NCBI RefSeq assembly: GCF_022605725.1 | Contig: NC_065551.1 | Span: 15,934,001-15,998,000, forward strand | From: Anthonomus grandis grandis | Taxonomy: Eukaryota > Arthropoda > Insecta > Coleoptera > Curculionidae | Direction: 5' to 3' | DNA: 64,000 nt | Part shown: positions 10,962-24,639 of the stretch, one piece after another | Numbering within the stretch: the first letter of the stretch is position 1 | Layout of the letters: each line of letters begins with the position of its first letter | Notes under the pieces: model-generated | Seen by the model: only the letters and a program-made list of their open reading frames with translations | What the model was told of the DNA's origin: nothing | The model's database searches: none | Translations under genes and position numbers: made by a program

Positions 10962-12300
10962 TTATAAATCACACGTTTCATTAGTCTCATCGCTTTCATC
11001 CGAATCAGACATTCTCACTGTTATAACTAAGGGTTCGACAGTTTCTTCTAGAAGATTATCGAGGGTCTACATCTTTTCTTCTTCTTTTATAGCATGATTC
11101 ACAGCATTGCTCCAGTTTTCTTGGGTAAGGTTATCCACTGCTGCTTTCAGAAGTTCTCTCACATCTTTTAATTTAAAGGTTTTATTATTTCTAGCCACAA
11201 ATCCTTTTACTTAAGCCCAAATTAACTCTATAGGATTTAATTCACAATGGTAAGGTGGCAAACGAAGTACAGTTATATTGTGTTGTTTTGCCATTTCGTC
11301 AACAACGTGTCTTTTATATTTTGATTTATTTTCTGTAACTATTGTCAGAAGCTCTGCTTTTACCGCGTCATCTCCAAAACGTATTTCTTTTTCGGTAAGC
11401 CAGTTTTTTTATTTCCCCTTTTCACCAGCAGGATGATGGTAATTTTTTTATTAATCTTGAACAGTAGCTGGCATTGTCTATAACAATAATTGAATTTTCG
11501 GGAATTGACTTGATCATTTCGGAAAAATAATCTTCAAAAACATCATCGTTCATTTCTTCGTGGTAATCCTTAGTTGACTTCGATTCGAATTCAAACAGAC
11601 CGCCATTTAAAAATCCTTTATAGCTCCCAATATATGTAATTATTAATCTGTGGCCCTTACCAGAAGGAGACTTCAAGCCAGTCGATAAACCTTCTAAAAA
11701 AGCCTGACGGGAGCTTCCAACATTTTTATCCTGCCAGCACTTGCTCACGGTGTGTCCTCCGTTAAGCCAGGTTTCATCCAAATAATAAATGTTTCTTCCT
11801 TCCTTTCGATACTCCTTAATTTGCCTTAAATACTTTCTTCTCCAACAGACTATTTCTTCTTTATCTATTAAAATAGATTTTCTATTTTGCTTTTGCCAAG
11901 AAAAATGTAATTCGTGTAAAATTTTCCATAATTTTTTTCTTCCCATTTCTGGTACATTTTCGTCTTCTTTTATAAGTCTCAAAATTTAGTCGATAGTTGG
12001 AATTTCATTCTTAAAATAAAATAAATGTACTGTCCTTCTGATGATATGCTTTGTTGTCTCATCAACTGCTATCGGCTTCCTACCGGCAGTTTTCTTTACA
12101 CTCTTCTTAGACAAGTTCTCATGGTTTTCACTTTTTCTGTCACTAAGAAGTCTGTAAATTGTTGCTTTACTTATGCCTGTCATATTGGCACATGTAGAAA
12201 CTAGATTTCTAACAGTACTTAGAGGCATTTGATGTACAAGTGCATCATGTACGTTTAGTACTATAGTCCTTGCTTTAAAATCTAAAACACCTTTGCACAC
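10962..12300 (-). pseudogene. DDE transposase (IS630/Tc1 superfamily) of the outer element
   Basis: The N-terminal HTH part (12300-11986: LVSTCANMTGISKATIYRLL) is followed in the same frame by one TAA at 11988-11986. The catalytic core runs to about 11422, with YLDETWLNGG (first Asp), GKGHRLIITYIG and VIDNASYCSRL (second Asp). A frameshift follows. The third acidic residue is seen near 11226 in LNPIELIWA after PPYHCE. The C-terminus is acidic (SDSDESDETNETCDL, stop at 10964-10962). This matches a transposase type common in insect genomes. Several stops lie between 11420 and 11050, so it is inactive. Confidence 0.8.
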
Positions 12301-12715
12301 TACGGGGCTAAACTTTGATATTCTTACAACAAAAAATGCGCAACAATACTGAAAAATAAATTAAGTTTTTAGGATATATCTACATTATATACCATAAAAT
12401 ATAACTACCTGTTTGGATTTAAGATTGCACAATTTAGGTACCTATAATACTTATACCTCCATATTTACCTACCTAGACAATATCTACTTATAAGGGTTAA
12501 AAAGAACTTGTTCATTAGGTACTTAAGTAATTCAAAGCATTTATGGCTAAAATTGGCCTATTTCTTGCACTATTAAATAAACCCAACAAATGAAAACATG
12601 CAGGTCTTAATGTACTTGAAAAGTGGGACGCCAATGGTTTACGACCGTTTTATGGCTATCGACCCTTTCGTGTGCTCCTACGGATTAAGAAATGGACTAT
12701 AGAGTATTCTATTTA

Positions 12716-12887
12716 AAATAACAAAATTGCTACTACTTTTTGGTATAAGCGGCAACGCTGCATCGCTAAAATATTATTAATTGTTAGATCACTAGCTAAA
12801 ACCCATGATGCTAAATTTTCAAAAAAAATTTATTTTCCATTCTCCGTAAACGTCTAAGGTACCATCAACCATCAATCACCCTATATA
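12716..12887 (-). repeat. Right TIR of the 4.9-kb transposon
   Basis: Reverse complement of the left TIR. The left copy holds a short extra duplication (GATCTAACGATT, seen twice) that is lacking here. Confidence 0.85.
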
Positions 12888-12985
12888 TTGTCTGCATTTC
12901 CAGAACACCTGATGCTGATGTACATGAATTCTGTCAAAAATTACGGAGCTTGCTAGAATCCCTACCTTTAAAAGTAAATTAATAT
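12888..12985 (+). pseudogene. LINE endonuclease fragment, right of the nested insertion
   Basis: The plus strand reads PDADVHEFCQKLRSLLESL, which matches the middle of a LINE endonuclease just after the usual YRPP motif (here CISRTP). It is the expected continuation of the fragment ending at 7966. Confidence 0.6.
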
Positions 12986-13329
12986 TACGTCAAAAGTCAA
13001 AAATACTTTTTTTAATCTTTTTAATTTCTACACAAGCGATACCAAATGCTTGTGTAGAAATAGCAAAAAACCATGAGAACAATTTTTTGCTTTAAAGATA
13101 TGTTTTTTGCCTTTAGAATAAGATATATCTATTTCTATTTTTTATTTTTAATTAAAATCTAACACCAATAAGTAAATATGACAACAGAGAATTGGTGAAT
13201 ATGTTTATAAGCAAAACACCCTATTGCCCCTAAGCACATATTGAACTCAAACAAAGTTCTTGTTTACTGATTTTAGTCTTTCATTATTCTAAGAAATTAA
13301 TATCGTAATCGTAATCGAAAATAAATCGT
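12986..13329. other. AT-rich stretch, nothing recognised
   Basis: Probably decayed sequence of the LINE broken by the nested transposon. No ORF or repeat structure stands out. Confidence 0.35.
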
Positions 13330-15165
13330 AAAGAAAATAATTTATTGTCTTTTTTAACGTCAGGAGTAATTTTTAATATGTTCATGTCACGATTCATTTG
13401 CTGTTGATTTTACCAACTATATAGACCATAGTATCATTAGAAAATAAACTAATGTTTGATTTTTAAGCCACCGTAACGATATCTTTATATATAATGCAAT
13501 TTATTATTGATTGACCTAGAACAGTTTCTTGGGGCTCACCGACATGGACATTTACAGTTTCAAACATAGGATTATTAACCTTCTCACGTTGCAACCAATT
13601 ACATAAATAAAGCTTATACTATTTTAAAACGTTACGCTTAATTCCTTTGTGCTCTAACTTACCTAATAAGATATTTCTATCAATATTTTGAAATACGTTC
13701 TTAAAATACAAAAACATAGCTAACACATAATTCTCAGAGATAATTGCCTTTGAAAAATTATCACAGATACCCAAAACAACAGATTTATAGGAGTGTCGTA
13801 CCCCAAAGCCAGATTGATTAGGAACACTATTTTCATAGAACTGGTGTAATTGCTCTTTTACACATACTTCTAAGACCTTTTCATATATCGAAACAGTATT
13901 GATATTGGCAAAACTCATTACATAACTTAGAATCTAGCACCTTTGGGTCAAAAATTACTGTTGGTACGTTCCAGGTCTAACAACCGATTTTTAGCAACAT
14001 AAAAGACACCAGAAAGAATCTGTTTGGAGATGTTTGGAGATCTTCTTCCCCGCATACATTTTTTAGGTCATTAACTACTTGTCTCAACTTAGCTTAGCTT
14101 AGACATTGTTTTAAAACTCGGGACACTATTAGTTGAGGTTGTTCTTCTTGGGGTACTGGTAACGATATGTGGTTGTTGCATATTTTAAAGAAGCTCATTG
14201 TGACTATCTGAAAATTGATTAAATCGTTGTACAGTTGTTGTCTCGTCAGAATTAATCCATGTTTCAAAAAAAATGTTATTCGGTATGGCTTGAGTTTTAC
14301 CTTCCAAAAGAGATTTTCCAAACTCCTTGAGATTCATAATTTTACTCATGATAGCTTTTCGCTTTGCTTTATAATGTCCATATGTTTTCATTTTTATCTA
14401 AAATGGCTCTTTTTAGACACATTTTGTTTTAGCTCACTGCAATAGATAAAATGAAAGCTTTTTCTTATGAATTGAGATCTCAAATTTTAAAGTTTCTGTA
14501 TTTACTAACAATATGGTATTACAGGTGATCTTAGTTATAATATTTCATATATCTCTTAAGAGTTGTTATATTTGGAGTTGCTATATTTTATTGATCATAG
14601 GTAATGAAATGGTTACTGATTTTTAGTGTTAAATAAATTTTATAAAGCAAATTTGTGACACTACATAGTCAATAAGTGTCTAGCACTACTACAGTACCTA
14701 CCACTATTCTTATAGACGTTTTTACAGTTTGTGCAGATCCACTGGAAAATATGAGATATTTCATCTTATAGACATAAAATGGGTTTTTAAGTAAATCGAC
14801 ATTAAAATCATCCAAAATATTAAAATAGCTCACCTGATCTAGGTAATCTTCGAAAACCTGAATATAGATAGGAAACATCTTGCTTTTGTGGAGCATGATA
14901 TAATGCAAAACACAAATACTTTACACCAAACAAAGCCACTTCCAGGGACAACAACCAAACAATTTTCAATATAATGCATATTTCCTAACTTGCACCAGAT
15001 ATCATTTCTTACAAAAGCAATTACTCTTCCTCTTCTATTATTTTCTATTCTACACTGTTCTATTTTATACCCATCAATATTAAGTTCACGGAGTTCAGTA
15101 TTTTCTAAGACATGGAATTTACCGAAGAACACGATCTTCAGTTGCCAGTTCTTTAATAGCATAAT
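13330..15165 (-). pseudogene. LINE ORF2 remnant (endonuclease and RT)
   Basis: On the minus strand an endonuclease part comes first (15162-14690: ELRELNIDGYKIEQC, NNRRGRVIAFVRNDI, then FNVDLLKNPF, the Asp-Asn motif). A linker follows (14391-14094) in two overlapping frames (KRKAIMSKIMNLKEFGKS; ETTTVQRFNQF). The RT comes last (13918-13619: EKVLEVCVKEQLHQFYENS, NQSGF, then VLAMFLYFKNVFQNIDRN, where the usual LDFKKAFD has decayed). Further RT traces, including a lost YADD region, reach about 13400. No intact domain remains. The 3' end is not defined. Confidence 0.72.
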
Positions 15166-15539
15166 TATACCATCCTTATTATTTAAAAAGTCCTGGGAGT
15201 TTAAATAGACAATGCTAGAGTTGTATATAATAGTTGAATTTAATCGCTATTCACTAAATTTAATTCGTTGGAAGACCTCAGTCTTTTTATATAACTAAAT
15301 AATGGCTTTATTTGTACTTTTGAATAGTGTACATAGGCGAAGTCTAGTCAAAGGCTAATCTACTTAACTTATTTAACAAATTTAGATAGCACAACAGAAA
15401 GAAAAAAAAGAAAATTAACATTTATACTGGTAACACTAATAGTAATATAAAAATAAACAGATATACACCCATTGGTCCAAAAATCAAAAATTATAAAAAT
15501 AAAAAATACCTACTGACAATTTAGCTATTCTGTTTAGTT

Positions 15540-17580
15540 AAAAAATGCAGCTTTAGTTTTTTCTTAAAGCTCGCCACTGACATTTATTTTATAGGATTCG
15601 GAACAAGGTCATTGTAAATTGCCACAGAATTTACCATGACCTTGACAAAAGAAGGCTGTTTGATATCTGGGACTTGACAACTTATTTATAAATCTTAAAT
15701 TTGCTTTATGTATATTTTTCCTAAAAATAAGTTTTTCGCGGAGATAGGGAGGAGTAGACGACGCTAGCAGTCTATGCACAAAACCGCCAATTGCAAAGAT
15801 AATTGATTTTCCACTCGCAACCAACCAAGTTCACATAGCCTTGCAGAGACACAATCATACTTTCTCATTCCATAAATAAATCTGCAGCATTGATGTTGTA
15901 GCTTTTGCAAACAGTACGCAGTGATTTTGTCTAAACATGGAAAATAAACAATATTGCAGTAATTCATAATATGTAGTACTAAAGACTCGCACAGTTTTTT
16001 CCTTACTTTAAAATTCATTATATTTCTGTTTGCATACAATGGCTTTGAAGAATAGTATAACTTTTTAATGACATCAGAAAAGTGTAACTTAAAGCGCAAT
16101 TCATCATTTAAAAGCAATCCAAGATTTTTTTCACAATTAACCATACTTAGTTGACTACTCCCACAAAAAGTTTTAAACCGTCCAATGCAAATCTTTTTTT
16201 GTTCTTAGAAGTAAAGCACATAACACAATACTTTGAAGAATTGAGTCTTTAATTATTTTGAGAGGCAAACAAGAAAATTCTAGAAAGATCGTCGTTTATT
16301 TTATTTGAAGCCTCTATTACAGATTTAGCTTTAAAAGAATGACAAACTTGTGTATCATCTGCAAACCTCTGGATTCCTGGACCCATGGAGGTCCCAAAAC
16401 AGATCCCGGAGGTACTCCAGACGTTATATATTTGGTATTTGAAAAAATTTGATCTTCCAAGACCACCATTTGCTTTCTGTTGGATAAGTAGTATCTAAAA
16501 AACATTTGAGAAACATTATTAAAGCCATAATAAGCCAATTTTGCTAAAAGCAAATGATGATCCAAGGTGTTAAATGCTTTGGAAAAGTCAAGCATTATAA
16601 GTGCTGTGGAGTCACCTTTATCCATTGCAGAAAATATCTCTTGGGTAACGTTTAGTAAGACAGATGTCGTGCTATGTTGTTTTCTAGACCCAGATTACTT
16701 AAGTTGAATAATATTATTGGAGGTGAGAAAGTGATAAATTTGTGGCTGTATAAACTTTTCCAAAACTTTAAAGATGACTCAGATAATTGAAATTGGTCTG
16801 AGGTCGCAGAAATTGGATTATTAATTTTAGCCACAGGTGTTAAGAGAGAAATTTTCCACATACCAGAGAAATACTCAGTTTTTAGGCAACATTTCATACT
16901 ATGCGTATTATGTGGTAGCTTTAGAATACAGTGTTGCAACATACTGACGCTGATATTGAATCACAATCGTGTGCATTTGATTTTAGGTTTAGGAATATTA
17001 TAGAAACTTCCTCAACTTTGGCTAATCGAAATAAAAAATTTAGATCATGCTTAAACCGCTTGTTCTGAAAATTAGCAACTTCTTCCCGGCAACTACCTAA
17101 TGGACTATAAATTGAAGCGAAATAGTCATTAATTTTGTTTGAATCTCGGAGATTTAAAGGAATAGAACGATTAGAGACATTTTTTAGAATAAGATTATTA
17201 ATAGCTCTCCATAACTATTTACTATCTCTGATGTTCTGATGAAATTGCAAATAATTTCTTTTTTCTTACCACAAGATTAGGCATCTGTTTATAATATGCC
17301 CAATCTACCAAATTTTAAGACTTTTTAAAACTTGACAATGCCTTATTTTTTTCTTTTATAAAAAGCTGCACATTTGCTTGTTGTTATCCACGGGGTATAA
17401 GGCTTAGCAGAAATTCTATATGACTAACATTTATTGATAACAATCATCTGAATTAAAATTCTACTTTTGATTTGAGCACATTTATTGCATACTCTTACTG
17501 CATTTTCTTAAATTCGTTTAGGTACTTTAAATATTTTAATGTTCGTTCCATGCCGTTTATAAAATAAAAAAGTGACTTTA
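15540..17580 (-). pseudogene. Jockey/CR1-like LINE, RT and C-terminal region
   Basis: The linker with PWIT is near 17390. RT start pieces lie at 16942-16652. The palm has TALIMLDFSKAFNTLDHH (16605-16560), SGVPPGSVLGP and, in another frame near 16340-16370, FADDTQVCHSF. The thumb and C-terminal domain are 16144-15764 (NCEKNLGLLLNDELRFKLH; RFIYGMRKYDCVS), ending in 15824-15609. Several frameshifts are present, but every RT motif can still be found. The endonuclease is missing, so the copy is 5' truncated. Confidence 0.8.
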
Positions 17581-17599
17581 ACTACCTGCAAAACCAATT

Positions 17600-17669
17600 T
17601 AATGTTATTATTATTATTATTAATTTATTATTATTTTTATTATTATTATTATTATTATTAAGACTTTAT
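17600..17669. repeat. (TTA)n microsatellite, LINE tail
   Basis: Imperfect TTA/ATT array. It abuts the 3' end of the minus-strand LINE at 17670-19480, so it is most simply that LINE's 3' tail. The same kind of tract is the insertion site of the Dong/R4-like LINEs further on. Confidence 0.8.
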
Positions 17670-19480
17670 TTGCACAGTTTAAGTAAGATTTACAAATAAT
17701 TATATCCTAAATATAATTGTACTAATGTGAACGAGAGATATAGAAAACCTATACAAATAGGTCCATCTACCCAAGTTCTCTCTTCTTCTTCTTAATCCAA
17801 GAAAACATTCTTACAAAACATAAATAAATATATATTATCAATAGGGCATATTTTAAAATAGCAAATAGAAAGGAGACAGATTTAAAAAGTTTGAAGAAAA
17901 AAACGTTTGAAGAATCTAATATTTATAATATGTACATGCGATCTATAGATAATTTTATTGTAAACATATATAGGTATCTTATAAAATAATAACCTATCAT
18001 AAAAAGATGCACAGTGCACTGTACGCCTGGTTTCTATTTTAAGCCAGTTTGTTTCAGAGAGTTTATAAGAAATTCTTTCATATTTACGGATTCCATAGAT
18101 ATACCGCAAACAAGAATTTTGCACTCCTTGCATACGGTTTTTTTTTTTAATTTGTGTCAAGCAGTTTCCATAATCTCCACAGTCAAACACAGATAGAACG
18201 AGAGCGTTAGATAAAATTATTTTTTATCTTTGTGATAGAATTTGTCGATTGGTGTATAATAATTTAAGTCTAAGATAAGCTTTTTGGATACAATGAGATA
18301 TGTGCTGGTCAAATCGTATTTAACTGTCAAAAGTAAGACCAATATTTTTTATATTTTTCTTTATTTCTAAAGGCACGTCACTTACCCTAACATTAATCTG
18401 ATTTTTAATAATTTGCAAATTTTTAGAACCAAATATTAACAAACAACGCGTGGATTTAGATAAAGAGAATGCTATAGGAAAATAGATCTTAAGTTTTCTA
18501 ATTCTGTATTGATACATTGAAGCGATTCACGTGCTTGCTCTTTAAAAAACGAGTAATATAGTTGCGTATCATCCGCATAGTAGTGAACCTTACATGTTTT
18601 TATTATTTTATTAATATTTGATGTATTTATGGCATATAATAATGGACTTACAACCGATCCCTGAGGGACCGCGCAGAGAATATGCCGTGAGCTAGATAAC
18701 ATTCCATAAATCCTAACATGCTGACTTTTTCTTGTTAAAAACTGTTTAAAAAAACTGAATCGCATCTCTTTTAAATCCTACATAAGATTAAATGGCCAAT
18801 AATAAATTATGATCTATACTATCGAAGGCTTTGGTGTAATCTAAAAGTATTAAAATTTTAATTTTTCCATGTTGGTGGCCGTCAAAGTATCATCTGTTAT
18901 ATGAGCCAAAGCAGGAAAATAGCTATGGCTTTTTCGAAGTCCAGACTGCACATCCGGTAGTATTTTATTATGTTAAACATGTTTGGTCATTTGGTGGTGA
19001 CTAATTTTTTCTAACACCTTAGCCAAACAAGGTAGAACACTACTGGCTAACTGGTCTTAGATCCTTATAATCTTTTGGGTCACTACACTTGGGCAAAAGT
19101 GTTATTATAGCACATTTCCATTGACTTGGAAAAGTTGAGATGTGCTATATAAGGTAAAAGAAAAGGACAACACAAATAAATAATCCTTACATCCAACTCA
19201 TCGGATCCTATCGCTTTGTACTTAATCTCTGAGATTAATTTAAGAATTTTAATTTCTGAGACGGGTAAATTTTAAAAGGGATTGTTTTCCCTAAAATTAG
19301 TTTTATAAAAATTCATGACATCTTTATTATTGACTGGGTTTTGTGGAATACCAGACATTAAAAAATTATTTATTTCATTAGGATTTTTTAAGAGATCAGG
19401 TCTGAAATGCCTGCTATTATGTTTAATTCCATGACAAGATTTTCGTAAGTGCTTTTTTTCTTGTAAATAGATCACAAACT
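17670..19480 (-). pseudogene. Jockey/CR1-like LINE with (TTA)n tail
   Basis: The linker is 19475-19272 (HFRPDLLKNPNEINNFL). RT N-terminal pieces lie at 19100-18900, and an LLDYTKAFDSIDHNLLL block near 18840-18790. The palm is 18765-18472, with CAVPQGSVVSPLLYAI and the intact catalytic motif VHYYADDTQLYYSF. The thumb region follows (18517-18320), and the C-terminal domain at 18190-17882 (NSCLRYIYGIRKYERIS). Stops and frameshifts occur between blocks. The 3' UTR begins with CTTTATTTGCACAG on the plus strand beside the microsatellite. Confidence 0.82.
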
Positions 19481-22090
19481 AAAAGAATTTCCACATGTCT
19501 ATGAAATTATATGCCTATTTGTATATTAATGTAATAAAAATACGTACCGAAATCTTGCAGGCGGTTGAAAAATAGTATTTGCCTAAAAAATTCACTTCAA
19601 TTTTAATAATAATTTTGTTTCAATCTTCTAGGCCTTTCTTATAATATATTAGCTATGCTATAAAGTTGAAAAGAGAAAAATTAAATGATGTTAAATTTTG
19701 GAAAATTTCTCTAAAAAAACAATTTTCTTTACTTCGTTCAGGCATTTTTTATATATTTTTATTGGTTGCTCCAGGCGGTTTAATAAACAAAAAATTACTT
19801 AGACTGTCTGAAAAAAATACATGACGTGCAAAAAAATCTTATATTTCTAAATGTTATAAAATTATATATGGGTATGGCGGAGTTAGATTTAGCAAACGTA
19901 TTTAATTGTTTTGTAGCCAATTTTTTACCCTAAGAATATTTTTAACCACACATAAGCACGGCAGCTATTTGTCAGGTGAGCAGGGTAGTGGGCGGATGAT
20001 CCTTCGCGTCCTTACACCTACTCCGCCCTGGACGCCACTTAATTTATTGCTAGTTTAATTTACAAAAAACGATGTTATTTATAATTAAGAAAAATTAAGA
20101 AAACTTAATTATTTCATAAACAAATTTTCTTACAGTCTAGTGCTGTCCCCAAGTAAAGCTGGTTTTCCCAAACAGTGTTATGTATTTACTACAATGACGT
20201 TATAATAAATAGTAAGTTCTACACTAATCACTACAGAGTTTTAATAAAAATAAACCATAAAATATTCTAAACTTTTCCTGTTATAGTCCTATGGGCACAA
20301 GGTATTAACGAATAATAATTAATTACTATTTTAGAACCTAGGAAAATTCATGAACTTTCTACGCAGGGGATAAGTACGAAGTATTCACGTACCATGAATT
20401 ATTATAATAAAGTAAGCCGTAGACAACAGGACTATTTACATAACTGAGAATGTAGTATTCTAAATCCGTTTAGCTCGGATGTAGCTACCCTTGAATTAAA
20501 CAATAAAACTTTGATCAAATTAAAAGGTTTTCTCTAAAACTATTTAGAAAACTAGTAAATTAATCTACTATACTAGTAGAGAGTAGCTTGGAATTTTTGT
20601 TTTTAGACAAAATGTGAAGGTAACTACAACTATAATAAATTTAGAACGAACTTGCCAATATTGTTCCTCGTTGGGTCATATACTTCTCGACACAATTGGT
20701 AATTGATGGTGAGGTCTTAAAGACTTGAAGATCATATGGAGGTTGAAGTATTAGTAGCAGCCTTCTATCTCATGTTATTTATAGTCCAGCTTTAGCAACC
20801 AACTAAGGAGAATAGGAAATAACCAGAGGAACTAACGCAATCAACAATCCGCTGAACTAAGTAGAGATTTAGAAGGCATCTAGAGATCTTCAAGAGATTT
20901 TAAAGAGATCATAGAGAAATGAGAAACAAAGTGGTGAGAATTAAAAAGGAAACAACGGTATATGAATAAATTACCCTTAAAAATTAGTTTTCTGACTAAA
21001 ATATAATTTTGTGGCGAAATATCAGCATGAGCAATGCAGAACGTAATAGGGCAGCAGTAAATGAATGGATAATCTTTAAATAAAGAGAAATTGACCTTTA
21101 AATTAGATTCTATAAAAATGAACCATGTGCTACTTGCATGATGTCAGAATTCCAGAGGAACACATAAATAATTCACGTCCCCGTAAAAAAAATTCAGCAA
21201 ATAGAACAGACTTAACTGCAAGCAGTTTAAGTTTAATCATTCACGGATCCCGAAAGGAAAACTTTGTTACTTGGTTTGCCCGTCTTTTACTTTTACTTTC
21301 CCTTTTTTAAAGGATAGGTCGCAAGGAACGACTATCAGATCCTCCTGTCGAGGTGCAAAAGAAAAGATTATGGAAAAATTACGGCGAGGAAGACCTTGGT
21401 AACCAATGTTGTCAATGCAAATATTGAATATAACAAAAATTTGCAGGAAGGGTCGGATCAAATAGTAATCCGGGAAACACAGGGAAGTACTTAAATAAAA
21501 ACCACAGAAACCAATACTAATTCTATAATAGGGGCTCTTAGTGGAATCCTGACCGAATTATATTTTAATAACCAGTAGGTAATATCAATATTTTATTAAC
21601 AATTCAAAACAATTATCAAGGTATTAATTAGTTATTTTCCGCAGTACCCCGAAACCTAAGCATAGATCAAAATTGACCTTCCTACCGCAAAATTTGCGAA
21701 AGTGTCTACCATTTATTAAGTGGCTATTACCAAAACTATACCGGCTTTGGTCGTGTTTATTTTGATAAGTTAGATTAAGAAGACTAAATACAATAGTAAT
21801 TTGATAATTGTAAATTTAATAGATAGAGGTAGTAGACAGATTGAATTAATTAATTTATAGTATTTAAATTATTAAAATTTATTGGATTTCTGCAACCTAC
21901 TACACACGAGTTTGATAATAAATATTTCATCTTTAATATGGTGCGGGTGCCCTCTTGCCACTAATTATAAATAAAATTTAAACCTTATACAATAATAAAT
22001 AGGTAAATTACATAAAATTAAACAAACCAAAACTTGTAGTATTTTTAAGAATATCATCATATGAGAACAAAAAAAATGATACAGGTTTAA
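19481..22090. other. 2.6 kb without recognised features
   Basis: AT-rich, with only short random ORFs. A less AT-rich patch near 19960-20040 and a purine-rich patch near 20750-20950 are not explained. No TIRs or RT/transposase motifs were found. Confidence 0.4.
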
Positions 22091-23100
22091 CAATCAAGTA
22101 TTAACAATAAAATTTTATAAAATATATTTTATGCCATTCGGATGCTGTCAGGATTCAGTGCCACTTTTCAAAAACCTTAGTATTCGAATAAAAAATGTAG
22201 ATTTTAATATAAAAAGGTCGAACAAAATCAAATATTTAGGTATATTTTTTGACGCAAATCTCAAATGGCATAATCACATTCAATATATAACTAATAAAAT
22301 AAGATATTTTGTTATTAAATTTAAAAAACTAAAAAAGTATTTTGATGAGAAATATTTATTATTTATTAAATGCAGCACTTATTTAACCACATCTAAACTA
22401 TGGTATTTAAGATTGGGGCGGAGCACTAAAGATTCATTTACACCCATTGGAAATTGTTCAAAAATAGATTTTAAAAATTGTTTTAGATAGAAACAAACAA
22501 TTATATACACAGAAAGCGGAATTTTGGATCGCAAAGATCAAAAGCGGAACTCTTTTTTCAAATCATTGTGATAAGGCAATATAAAAAGAAAGTTACTTTT
22601 TCAAATATTTCACATACTCACGACTTAAAAAAGCTGCAACGGATCACTGCCCAAAGTCAATACAACACTTGCTCAATGCAGCTACTGGTATATTAGCCCA
22701 AAAATTTACTGGTCTTCTTAGTGTAAGAAGGTTTAAAAGCTTTAGGCTTCAATTAAAAGAATGAATTCTAAAAAATAGAAGATTTAAAATTATATTGATT
22801 TTAAAAACTCTTAAGACAAGAAAAAATGAAACTCAAAATATTTTTAATAGATCAGGTAGAAAAAAAATTAAGGACAATTTTTCCATCATTGATAAAGTTG
22901 AATTCCAAATACGAAAAAACTTATAATATTTTTATTTTACTTTATTATATTTACCTATCTTATACTATAATACTTATCTTATTTTTTCTTTTTGAAGATA
23001 TACAGTTTGAAAAATCAAATGAAAAATGTATCTACTTGTTAGCTTCGAAAACCTATTCATCTCTTTAATATATATTATATTTTTTTTTAATGGTTAGTGA
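22091..23100 (+). pseudogene. LINE RT C-terminal region
   Basis: The ORF at 22131-22490 reads NKIKYLGIFFDANLKWHNHI, the thumb motif of LINE RTs, then ITNKIRYFVIKFKKLKKYF. It continues in other frames with LEIVQKQILKIVLDRNKQLY and, to about 22750, AATGILAQKFTGLLSVRRF. It resembles the LINE at the right end of the window (63384-64000), so both may be one family. The copy is strongly 5' truncated. Confidence 0.68.
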
Positions 23101-24639
23101 AGGGATATAGAAAATTTTAGTTGTTTAGATATTAGACATTTTTATGTAATCGTAGAAAAAAATTATGTTTAAGGTAAAGAGGTATCCTTTTTTTCTTTTC
23201 TTTATTATTATTATTATAGTTTTTCATTGTCTCATGCATTTGAAATAATTAATTAATCTTAAGCAATTAAAAAGGAATTACCGCAACTCAAAACCTGAAA
23301 AAAATCTCTGCTTTAAATTTTCGATAATTCATCTTAAGCCGGATTATATTTTATTGCTCATTTTAAATATAATTCCTCTAAAATTATAATTTTTCTTTTG
23401 AAAAATTATGATTTTTTCTAAGGAATATCTTTATATTATTTTATGTTGAGAAAAAAAATTATACCTACAAAAAAGCAATAGGGCTCAAATATTAAAGTTT
23501 TTAATCTTTTATGCTTTTAGTATTTAATTTTCCATTTTAAGTATTTAATTTTCCATTTTTCCACAAAAATATCCAAGCGAAAAGTCTTTTTTTAAACATG
23601 AAAAACGAGTTCAATAACTATGGGATCTGCTTTTGAGGCTCATGTGCTCGGTACCTTTTCAACTCACTGTTTATATTACAGAAAAGATCAAGTCAAGCTC
23701 TTTGTAAAGCAAGTAACCAAAAGCCTTATCGTCCTGTTTTTTATAGGCATAGTTTGTACTTTATGTCTCTTTATATATTTTTCAAATAACTACTACGGCT
23801 TTTAAAAAAACACAGGCCTGAAATTATTCAGGTACTGCTTATAGGACACGGCTTCAATAGCATCCAATTACCTATTCGAAACTCTGAACAAATTGAAAAT
23901 TCTTTTGTTTATATGTGCAAAAAATATTTAATCTTCCTTTTGAAGCTCGACTGAGGCTTCTCTTAGTGATAGTCTGCCCTGATAATAGTTGTTGGCTCTT
24001 CTTTATTCCTATAACCTATTTTTTAGTGGAATTGATAATGGAAATATATTTTTTATTATAGACCTAACTACTTGCCAACCATATTGACACATTTGATAAA
24101 ATTATTAATGTTCCCTTTTGAATATATCTTAGGTTAAGAACGGCTTTGTCCATAACTAATAACACAAAATAGCAACTTTTTTTTCCATAGGATCTAAATA
24201 TTCTTGAAGTGCCGAAGTTTCTCATTTTTTGACCCAACAATTATCCTTCAAATGACCAAAATCTCAGAAACTGGAAATAATGCGACCTTTTATATAAACT
24301 CATTTGCTTTTCAATTACGAATATCTCAAAAAATCGTTAGAATGAATATGAACAGGCCCTTAGATTTTCATGAGAACTTTGGATTTTTTCTATATATGTA
24401 GCACCCCAATTTAAAAAATGCATGATATTGATAGTGTACTCATTATACTTTTATAAAATTCTTCTTTTTTATACAAATATTGTGCAAAATTTGGAACCAA
24501 CTCTAACTCGGTTGTGCAGACACGGGACACTCACAACCTCAATATAATCAAACATAATACACAAAAGCCTATAATAAAATACCACGCCATATAAAATCTA
24601 TTAAAACGTACAGGTATTTTATTTTAATGTTAGAACAAC
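23101..24639. other. 1.5 kb without recognised features
   Basis: AT-rich. It has a short (TTA)n run at 23208-23217 and a tandem duplication of about 21 bp (TATTTAATTTTCCATTTT) near 23520-23560. No coding signal is supported. Confidence 0.4.

Larger units (their letters stand above)
7967..12887 (-). mobile_element. 4.9-kb IS630/Tc1-superfamily transposon carrying a nested mariner
   Basis: The ends are inverted repeats of about 170-190 bp: 7967-8156 (TATATAGGGTGATTGATGG) and 12716-12887. They meet LINE sequence at a TA-rich target on both sides. The element's own transposase is on the minus strand at 10962-12300. A second element occupies 8162-10306, close to or inside the inner edge of the left TIR, because sequence after 10306 (ACTCTATTTCC) resembles the inner edge of the right TIR. 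Without the insert the element would be about 2.8 kb. Confidence 0.82.
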
